A stretch of 64,000 bases of DNA, taken from contig NZ_JBPGNY010000002.1 in the NCBI RefSeq assembly GCF_051133435.1, forward strand, positions 372,001 through 436,000. Reading direction: 5' to 3'. The translations under genes were made by a program, and so were the position numbers. This stretch comes from JAAYAO01 sp051133435. GTDB taxonomy: Bacteria > Actinomycetota > Actinomycetes > Propionibacteriales > Propionibacteriaceae. Below the pieces are notes generated by a model. That model did not search any database. It was given only the letters and a program-made list of their open reading frames with translations, and was not told the origin of the DNA. Below are positions 58,421 through 64,000 of this stretch, piece by piece. Numbering within the stretch: the stretch's first letter is position 1; the number at the start of each line of letters is the position of its first letter.

Positions 58421-60150
58421 CGGGTCACCCTCCCATCGGCCGCCCGGTGATATCGGGCCAGTTCGGCGGCCATCGCCGCATCGGGCTGGAAGACCGGACG
58501 GCCACCCGCCTCGTGCCGGAACACCTGATGCAACACGGGTCGGCCTCCTTCGACCGAGCCGTTGAGTGATTGCACCTCGCTGACCATCCGGGTGCGGGTT
58601 CCACCGCGCCAGGTGTCGTCGATCAGCCGGACGTGCACCAGCAGGTGCAGGTGATGGGCGATCTGATGGTGGGCCTCGGCCACGGTGACCACTCCGGCCT
58701 GAGCCACCCGCGAGGCCAGCCGGTCGACCGTGGACGAGGCCGAGTGGGCATGGGTGGTGGCCATCAGGCCGGACCCGGATTGGGCGGCCTCGAACATGGC
58801 CCCGGCCTCGGCGCCGCGCACCTCGCCGACGATCAACCGGGAGAGGTTCTGCCGTAACGCCTCCGGCATCAGGTCGGCGACGGTGACTTCGCCGATCCGT
58901 CGTCCGTCGTGGAGTTCGCCCATGCCGGTGCGGGCTTGGAGGGCCAGGATGTTGTTGCGGCCCGGTTGCAGGTGGGTGAGCAGTTCGTAGTCGGTTTCCA
59001 GGGTGCCGAAACGTTCCTGGTGCGGGATTTCGGCGATCAGGGCTCGCAGCAGGGTGGTTTTGCCCGCCCCCTGGTCGCCGCTGATCACGATGGATTTGCG
59101 GGCTCGCACCGCGGCGGCCAGGAAGTCGGCGAGCGGTTGGGGCAGCATCTCGCCGTGTACCAGGTCGCTCAGTGTCACCTCGGTCATGGTGTGCTGGCGG
59201 ATCGTGATCGAGGGGCGATGGGACAGCCCGAATCCGATGGCATGCAGTCGGAAACGGTCCCCCAGGGCCAGTGTGATCGTCGGGTGGGCGGCATCGAAGG
59301 GCCGGCTGGGACGATTCGACTCGCCGAGGTAGCGGACCGCCTCGATCAGCTCCTCGTCGCTGTCGGCCACCGGCGGATGCGCCCGGCGGGTGCCATCGCC
59401 GTACTGGATCTGCACCGAATCCCAGCCGGTGATTTCGATGTTCTCGGCCTCGGGGATCTCGAACAGCGGCTGCCAGCGGCCGTATCCGAAGACCGCGTCC
59501 TCGACGGCGGCGGCATAGGCCTGTTCGGTGCCGAGATCCCACAGTTCCCGCCCCGAGGCCTGAAGTTCTTCGGCATGGCCGTGCACGACCCGGCTGATCA
59601 TCGACCGGCCCAACAATCGCCGATCCGCCTCGGTCACCGGGGTGCCGCGTCGTTCGAGTTTCTCGGTTTCGGCCGAGATCAGCTCCGCGGCTCGGCGACG
59701 CAACACCACCACCAGCGGCCACTCGATCGAGCCCTTCGCGGGGGCCGCTGTCGGGGACGTCCGGTGCCCCAGCCAGGCACTGACGTCGGCGCGGCTGGCC
59801 GAGGTGACCGGGGTGCCCCGGGCCGGCGGCGCGGGCTGCGGCGGCACCCGCTGCGGTTCCAACGGCTGTGGTTCCAAACGCTGTGGTTCCAAACGCTGTG
59901 GTTCCAACACGTGTGGGTCCGGCTGCGGCGGCTGTGGCTCCGGTGGGCGCGGCTCGGACGGACCCGGGTCCGGGGAGTCCACGTTCGTCGTAGGCGGTGC
60001 GGCCGAGCGTCGGGCGGCCGGTGGCGTCCAGTCCTCGATGTCGTCATCGGGCCAGATGTTGACCACCTGCTGCACCGGCTCGGGGGCGCGCAGTTCGGCG
60101 GGGATGGCGGTGAGCAGCGGCACCTCGGACAGCTTCGTCGGCTCGGTCAT
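58417..60150 (-). CDS. tadA: TadA/CpaF-type pilus assembly ATPase
   Basis: This 577-residue secretion ATPase powers pilus assembly. Walker A is SGDQGAGKTTLLRAL, the Asp box is FGTLETDYELLTHL, the Walker B glutamate lies in RLIVGEVRGAEAGAMFEA, and the His box is TTHAHSASSTVDRL. The N-terminal ~150 residues are an unusual Pro/Glu/Gln-rich disordered extension with tandem L-E-P-Q-R pentapeptides. The ATG at 60150 overlaps the tadZ stop. Confidence 0.94.
   Translation of the reverse strand: MTEPTKLSEVPLLTAIPAELRAPEPVQQVVNIWPDDDIEDWTPPAARRSAAPPTTNVDSPDPGPSEPRPPEPQPPQPDPHVLEPQRLEPQRLEPQPLEPQRVPPQPAPPARGTPVTSASRADVSAWLGHRTSPTAAPAKGSIEWPLVVVLRRRAAELISAETEKLERRGTPVTEADRRLLGRSMISRVVHGHAEELQASGRELWDLGTEQAYAAAVEDAVFGYGRWQPLFEIPEAENIEITGWDSVQIQYGDGTRRAHPPVADSDEELIEAVRYLGESNRPSRPFDAAHPTITLALGDRFRLHAIGFGLSHRPSITIRQHTMTEVTLSDLVHGEMLPQPLADFLAAAVRARKSIVISGDQGAGKTTLLRALIAEIPHQERFGTLETDYELLTHLQPGRNNILALQARTGMGELHDGRRIGEVTVADLMPEALRQNLSRLIVGEVRGAEAGAMFEAAQSGSGLMATTHAHSASSTVDRLASRVAQAGVVTVAEAHHQIAHHLHLLVHVRLIDDTWRGGTRTRMVSEVQSLNGSVEGGRPVLHQVFRHEAGGRPVFQPDAAMAAELARYHRAADGRVTR
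59851..59910 (+). repeat. Four tandem 15-bp repeats in tadA
   Basis: Units of the type CTGTGGTTCCAAACG run from 59851 to 59910, two of them identical. On the coding strand they encode LEPQR/LEPQP in the disordered N-terminal region. Being multiples of three, gains or losses keep frame, so length variation between strains is plausible. Confidence 0.85.
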
Positions 60151-60902
60151 GGCATCTGCTCCACCTCGGTGGCGCGCAACAGGGTCAGCGCCGCGTCCTG
60201 CAGTGACCGGGCCAGCGACGACCGCATGAACCGGCGGGTGGAGGTGGCCCCGTCCGAGAGCACCTCGGCGGCGGCCGGATCCCACGGCAGTGTCACCAGC
60301 ACCGGATGGCCGAACTGGGCGGTGATGTCGCGGGCCGAGTAGGGCCGCTGCGGGCCGATCACCGCCAGCACCACCCGGGTGTCGGCCAGCGAGGCGCGTT
60401 CGGTGACCGACTCGATCACCCCACCCAGACCGGCCAGGGAGCGCAGGTCGCTGCGCACCACCAGCACCAGCAGGTCGGCGAGGGCCAAGAGTGGTTCGGG
60501 CAGGCCGGGGCCGACCCGTCCCGCGTCCAGGACGATGTCGAAGCCACCACGCAACTCCCCCAGTGCAGCAGTGAAGTCCGTCCAGACCGGGGCGAACAGG
60601 GCCGCGGCGGCCGGGTGGGCGAAACCGGGGTGGAAGAGGCGCTTCACGGTGGCGTCCTCGATCAGGTGGAAGACCTGGGTCAGCGGTTCGAGCCGGCGGC
60701 CCTCCCGGTGGGCGGCCGCATGCGCACCCATCCCGCGGCCACCGCCGTCCTGGCCCTGCAGGAATCCGGCCAGGATCGGCTGTCCGGCGTCGCGGTCGAC
60801 GTCGACGAGCACCACGTCACGGGGCCAGAACATCGCCAGCCCGACCGAGGTGGTGGTCACCCCCGGTGCGCCGGTGGCCGAGGCCAAGCACACGACCGCC
60901 AT
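60147..60902 (-). CDS. TadZ/CpaE-like ParA-family protein with atypical P-loop
   Basis: This 251-residue protein has a MinD/ParA-like fold: SATGAPGVTTTSVGLAM replaces the Walker A (no signature or P-loop lysine), VLVDVDRDAGQPIL is the switch I strand, and FDIVLDAGRVG is the Walker B-like strand. Loss of the lysines suggests weak or no ATPase activity, as in several TadZ-type proteins that mark the pilus site. Both ends abut or overlap tadA and the SAF gene. Confidence 0.82.
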   Translation of the reverse strand: MAVVCLASATGAPGVTTTSVGLAMFWPRDVVLVDVDRDAGQPILAGFLQGQDGGGRGMGAHAAAHREGRRLEPLTQVFHLIEDATVKRLFHPGFAHPAAAALFAPVWTDFTAALGELRGGFDIVLDAGRVGPGLPEPLLALADLLVLVVRSDLRSLAGLGGVIESVTERASLADTRVVLAVIGPQRPYSARDITAQFGHPVLVTLPWDPAAAEVLSDGATSTRRFMRSSLARSLQDAALTLLRATEVEQMP

Positions 60903-60903
60903 C

Positions 60904-61569
60904 TCAACCGGTCCGTACCAGGGCGAGGTTGTCGGTGGCGGCGAGCCGGGCGACCAGTTCGGCCTGCTCCCGGTTCACCGAGACGTCCAGCACCATGGCG
61001 GTGCCGTCGGGTGAGGCGATCGCGCTACTGGCGACGACCGCGTCGATGGAGCGATCGTGGCTGGGTTCGGCTCCGTTGGGGCCGGCCACCGGTACCAACA
61101 GCACCTCGGTGCCGGGGGTCAGTTCGGCCAGCGGCAGCCGTCCGGGAGCGAGCTTCAGGCCGATGTGCACCTGACCGTCGGCGACATCGGGTTCCCCGAC
61201 CGCGCCTTCGGCCAGTAGGGAGCGTTCCGACAGGTCTCGTCGAGCGGTGGCGCCGACCAGATCGGCCACCCGGTCACCGGGGACCACCGACACACCGGGC
61301 ACCGAACCGACGGTGACCACACCCAGGTCACCGGGTTCGATCACCTCACCGCGCGAGACCGGACGCAACACCTGAACCACCGTGTGTGAGGTCGTCGCCT
61401 GCCCGTAGAGTCCGACGCCACCGAGGGCACCCAGCACCAGGCACAGGATTCCGGCCGCCACCCAGATCGGTCGACGACGGCTGCGCAAACCCGAGCCCGC
61501 GGTCGGCGCATCGGCTCCCCAGTCGGAAGCATGCTCGGGAGACTGTTTCGGCGCCGTTGTCGGTGGCAT
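60904..61569 (-). CDS. SAF-domain protein (CpaB/RcpC-like)
   Basis: This 221-residue protein has an N-terminal cytoplasmic segment, one membrane helix (PIWVAAGILCLVLGALGGVGLYG) and an extracytoplasmic SAF domain (VVQVLRPVSRGEVIEPGDLGVVTV, ATARRDLSERSLL). It is the monoderm counterpart of CpaB/RcpC. SAF domains resemble antifreeze/pilus-chaperone folds that bind cell-wall sugars. AGAAAGG precedes the ATG at 61569. It leads the tad structural genes. Confidence 0.85.
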   Translation of the reverse strand: MPPTTAPKQSPEHASDWGADAPTAGSGLRSRRRPIWVAAGILCLVLGALGGVGLYGQATTSHTVVQVLRPVSRGEVIEPGDLGVVTVGSVPGVSVVPGDRVADLVGATARRDLSERSLLAEGAVGEPDVADGQVHIGLKLAPGRLPLAELTPGTEVLLVPVAGPNGAEPSHDRSIDAVVASSAIASPDGTAMVLDVSVNREQAELVARLAATDNLALVRTG

Positions 61570-61673
61570 CGCAGGCCTTTCTCGATTGATCGCAACGTAG
61601 CCAGCCCCGGGTTCGTCCCCACCCGGGTCGAAGGTCACGATCCAGTAACATCGGGTGTCGCTGCCGAGCGACC

Positions 61674-62408
61674 TCAAGCTGCATGGAGGGCTTCGCGAAT
61701 CTCCGGCCGGGTCAGGTGCTGCAGCAACTCGCGCCGGTGCTGTGACATGCGGCGGACGTACTTGCTGCACCGGTACCTGACCATGTCGGCGGTGATGCCG
61801 TGGGCCACCGCCGCCTGATCACCGGACAGACCCAGGACGTAGACGCTCACCAGAACTCGCGCGGTGTGCTCGTCGAACAGACCCAGGGCCTGGCCGGCAT
61901 CGATCAGTCGCCGGCTGAGCGGCGTTTCGGGAACCGGCCCGAGTCGGATTTCGAGCAGGTCGGGCACCATCGGTGCCTCACGGCCACAGTCGCGTTCGGC
62001 GAGCACCGCTTTCAGGGTGTCCAGGGCGAGGTTGGCCGCCACCCTCCGACGCCGTCGTTGCAACGGGTAGCCCTGCACCTGCAACCACAACTGGGCGAGG
62101 TAGTCGTCGAACTCGGCGATGTGATCGCGTCCGGCCATCTGCCGCAGTTTCGGGGCCATGGTGCGGGCGATCAGATGGTCGGCGACCCGGCAGCCGACCT
62201 GCGACCAGGCGATCAGAAACAACAACAGCCCATCGGCATTGCCGGCGATGGCACGCAACACCTCGGGCACGGTGCGACACCCGCGAAGATCCGGATTGTC
62301 GCGGGCCCACCGCCTGATGGTGAGTTCGGTGTCGTCGGGCTCGGGCCACAATCGGCCGTTCCAGCTCAAGCCGACGATGTCGGTGGACAAGGAAAGCGCT
62401 GTACTCAT
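61674..62408 (-). CDS. Sigma-factor-like / HTH protein heading the tad operon
   Basis: This 244-residue protein is largely helical. The C-terminal part (DEHTARVLVSVYVLGLSGDQAAVAHGITADMVRYRCSKYVRRMSQHR, ~177-222) resembles a sigma region 4-type helix-turn-helix, and a basic stretch LQRRRRRVAANLALDTLKAVL lies before it. Regions 2-type motifs are not obvious, so it may be a diverged sigma factor or a simple HTH regulator. The ATG at 62408 follows AGGAG. It sits 104 bases upstream of the SAF gene and may control the locus; that is inference. Confidence 0.65.
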   Translation of the reverse strand: MSTALSLSTDIVGLSWNGRLWPEPDDTELTIRRWARDNPDLRGCRTVPEVLRAIAGNADGLLLFLIAWSQVGCRVADHLIARTMAPKLRQMAGRDHIAEFDDYLAQLWLQVQGYPLQRRRRRVAANLALDTLKAVLAERDCGREAPMVPDLLEIRLGPVPETPLSRRLIDAGQALGLFDEHTARVLVSVYVLGLSGDQAAVAHGITADMVRYRCSKYVRRMSQHRRELLQHLTRPEIREALHAA

Positions 62409-62868
62409 GATCGCTCCTGGGGATGGGTACCGGGGGTGAACCCATCCTCGTGACGCGATGTTGTGCCCGGTGTTGTCCCGACCGAAATCAGTGTTGTCCG
62501 AAGGCCCGAACCTGTTGCCACATACCTTCCGGACGCTCCGATTCACCCCGAAAACAGCGCCGCGTTCCGCCTTGCGGAACAGCCGATCAATACTAGTCGA
62601 CAAAGAGCGACCTTTTCTGAGGGTTTCCCTAAGAATTTGGGAGACTTACCTCACAAAACCCTTCCTGGTTGCTGGTAACCGGCGTAGACTTAGGGCATCC
62701 TCACAAGGGATAACAAATCGCCTGGGGGCCGCTTGGAAATGTAACCAGCGGTCCCCGGTGCAATTCCGGGACATTTCCCACGTCCCTGGCCTTCCACCCG
62801 CGGGCAACACACCGACATTTTTCTCTGCTGTCGTTACGATGTGGCCACCTTCGGGAAGGAATCCGCAC
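62409..62868. other. 460-bp divergent intergenic region, partly low-GC
   Basis: This is the longest gap in the window. It separates the sigma-like gene from the MFS gene and must hold both promoters. A perfect 7-bp hairpin (GTTCCGC-CTT-GCGGAAC, 62564-62580) and CCCTAAG/CTTAGGG (near 62627 and 62691) occur in a relatively A/T-rich stretch (about 62570-62720). TTCCTG and TAGACT spaced by 17 bases (the latter near 62686) are a plausible rightward promoter. A structured segment follows at 62729-62778. I see no open reading frame worth calling. Confidence 0.6.
62729..62778 (+). ncRNA. Candidate structured leader RNA with pseudoknot
   Basis: Hairpin A pairs CCGCT-GG (62729-62736) with CCAGCGG (62745-62751). 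Hairpin B pairs GTCCCCGG (62751-62758) with CCGGGAC (62766-62772). The loop of A contains AAATGT (62737-62742), which is complementary to ACATTT (62771-62776) just after B; counting flanks the match is eight bases. This is an H-type pseudoknot geometry about 90 bases before the MFS start. It matches no riboswitch class I recognise. Confidence 0.4.
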
Positions 62869-64000
62869 GTGCAGCTGGTCTCTTCGATGCGGCGTCTGTG
62901 GCGCCACTCGTTGTTCCGACGACTCTTCGCGGTGCGGCTGGTCACCCAGGCCGCCGACGGATGCCTCCAGGTCGGCATGGCCTCCTACATCCTCTTCTCC
63001 CCCACCCACGCCCCGGACGCCTGGTCGATCGCCCTCGCCCTGGCGGTGACCCTGCTGCCGTTCTCGATCGTCGGCCCCCTGGTCGGGGTGGTGCTCGACC
63101 GGTGGAACCGGCGCAGCGTCATCTATGTCACCGACGCGATCCGGGTCTTCGCCGCGGTGATGCTGGCCGGCATGGTGGCCACGGGGCTGCGCACCACCTT
63201 CTCGTCCATCGTCTTCTTCTCCATCGTGTTGCTCGCGATGAGCCTGAACCGCTTCCTGATGGCCGGCCTCGGCGCCTCCCTGGCCCATACCGTCGACGAC
63301 GACGAATACCTCCTGGCCAACTCGGTGATCTCACCGGTGGGGCCGCTCGGGGTGGTGATCGGGGCTGCGGTTGCCGCCGCCCTGCGCCTGGGTCTGGACG
63401 GCATCCTGCCCTCCTATCAGGCCGACGCCTTCATCTTCATCGCCGCCGCCATCGGCTTCGCCCTCTCGGCCCTGGTCGCCACCCGCTTCGAACCCGACGC
63501 CCTCGGCCCCGACGTGCGCACCCAGGTCAAGGTCTCCGAAGTACTGGACGGGCTGCGTGAGGCCGCCGCACACCTCTACCAGCGCCGTCCGGCCCTGCTC
63601 GGCATCGCCACCCTCGGCGCCCACCGGGTCGTCTACGGCCTGGTGATGACCGGCGCGATCCTGGTGCACCGCAACCACCTCAACACCCCCGAGCAACTCA
63701 ACACCGCCCTGGTGCAACTCGGCATCTGGGCCGGCGCCACCGGGGCCGGTTACCTGCTCGCCGCGGTGGTCACCCCGGCCGGCACCAACGGCTTCGGGGT
63801 CCGCACCTGGATCATCGTGCTGACCGTGGTCTCGGCGTTGGTGCAGGCCTTCCCGGGCAGTTGGTTCGCCCACCCGGCCCTGGTGGTCGCCAGCTTCGTC
63901 CTCGGCATCTGCATCCAGTCGCTGAAGAACTGCGTCGACACCCTCGCCCAGGCCCACATCGCCGACGGCATGAAGGGCCGGGTGTTCACCATCTTCGACA
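62869..64000 (+). CDS. MFS transporter, 3' end outside the window
   Basis: Translation from GTG 62869 stays open to the right edge (377 codons). The product has about ten membrane helices so far, with MFS features: the loop VLDRWNRRSVIYVTDAIRVF is the inter-helix 2-3 motif A region, and LLPFSIVGPLVGVVLD and MSLNRFLMAGLGASLAHTV are membrane or loop segments. It resembles the MFS_3/enterobactin-exporter-like group. GAAGGA precedes the GTG; an internal ATG at 62887 is an alternative. Substrate unknown. Confidence 0.85.
   Translation, partial: MQLVSSMRRLWRHSLFRRLFAVRLVTQAADGCLQVGMASYILFSPTHAPDAWSIALALAVTLLPFSIVGPLVGVVLDRWNRRSVIYVTDAIRVFAAVMLAGMVATGLRTTFSSIVFFSIVLLAMSLNRFLMAGLGASLAHTVDDDEYLLANSVISPVGPLGVVIGAAVAAALRLGLDGILPSYQADAFIFIAAAIGFALSALVATRFEPDALGPDVRTQVKVSEVLDGLREAAAHLYQRRPALLGIATLGAHRVVYGLVMTGAILVHRNHLNTPEQLNTALVQLGIWAGATGAGYLLAAVVTPAGTNGFGVRTWIIVLTVVSALVQAFPGSWFAHPALVVASFVLGICIQSLKNCVDTLAQAHIADGMKGRVFTIFD

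Noticed and set aside
62745..62778. Cobalamin riboswitch call based on GGTGCAATTCCGGGAC
   Set aside because: Only one short element agrees. The B12 box and the upstream conserved stems are absent, and no cobalamin gene is adjacent. Kept only as an unassigned structured leader.
62841..63560. 239-codon open frame at the right edge
   Set aside because: Its product is Arg/Pro/Gly-rich noise. The frame starting at GTG 62869 encodes a membrane transporter and stays open to the window end.
1..64000. CRISPR arrays, tRNA or rRNA genes, insertion sequences, prophage
   Set aside because: I saw no regularly spaced direct repeats, no cloverleaf with a T-arm, no rRNA-like stretch, and no transposase or phage structural gene. 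The repeats present are isolated palindromes.

Overview
The window is a densely packed stretch of a high-GC genome with very short intergenic spaces, frequent GTG starts and many 4-base ATGA/GTGA gene overlaps. Gene content points to an actinobacterium: LpqH-family and PknH-like lipoproteins, a FemX-type peptidoglycan branching enzyme, MMPL plus YhgE/Pip transporters, DrrAB-type ABC genes, a DUF664 DinB-like protein, a DinB polymerase with the actinobacterial C-terminal extension, and an actinobacterial Tad pilus locus with a SARP-type regulator. The order Propionibacteriales is a guess from overall gene content, not a demonstrated assignment. I saw no rRNA, tRNA, CRISPR array or insertion sequence.

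Layout. 0-18.7 kb is mostly housekeeping: Nudix hydrolase (cut by the left edge), YaaA, DinB-like, SDR, a nucleotidyltransferase-like protein, a 2OG-Fe(II) oxygenase, GNAT, a PabB-PabC fusion, a DUF2786-type metalloprotein, tandem membrane paralogues, two envelope proteins, an aldo/keto reductase, threonine aldolase, endonuclease IV, a DrrAB-type ABC exporter and a ROK regulator. 18.7-23.8 kb is lipid-oriented: SDR, PlsC acyltransferase and an alkyl-DHAP-synthase-like flavoenzyme run in one direction towards a thiolase/DUF35 pair in the other. The first three match the three enzyme classes of peroxisomal ether-lipid synthesis. 23.9-33.6 kb is bracketed by FemX and an alanine-racemase-like protein and holds a CHAT-domain protein, an LpqH lipoprotein, two coupled unknown genes and a TPR-like protein. 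33.6-39 kb has a monooxygenase, a phosphatase, DNA polymerase IV, a visibly lower-GC Schlafen/AlbA_2 gene that looks acquired, a DUF4442 protein and a TetR regulator. The TetR gene diverges from an MMPL-YhgE export operon across tandem operator-like palindromes; the MMPL protein carries a degenerate ABC-ATPase-like tail. 44.7-48 kb has a ferredoxin reductase/ferredoxin pair, an M20 peptidase and a flavin-binding oxidase-family protein.

48.1-52.6 kb is a beta-glucoside operon (EIIBCA, 6-phospho-beta-glucosidase, LicT/BglG antiterminator) whose leader contains a recognisable RAT site overlapping an intrinsic terminator. 52.7-62.4 kb is a Tad/Flp pilus operon read leftwards: sigma-like regulator, SAF protein, TadZ-like, TadA, TadB, TadC, Flp-like pilin, two TadE-like pseudopilins and a 998-residue protein that appears to be a transmembrane regulator with extracellular LysM repeats and a cytoplasmic SARP/BTAD output. 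An MFS transporter preceded by a pseudoknot-capable leader runs off the right edge.

Superimposed on the genes are several families of long, near-perfect palindromic elements. One family has a copy lying in frame inside the pabBC coding sequence and a perfect intergenic copy about 20 kb away.
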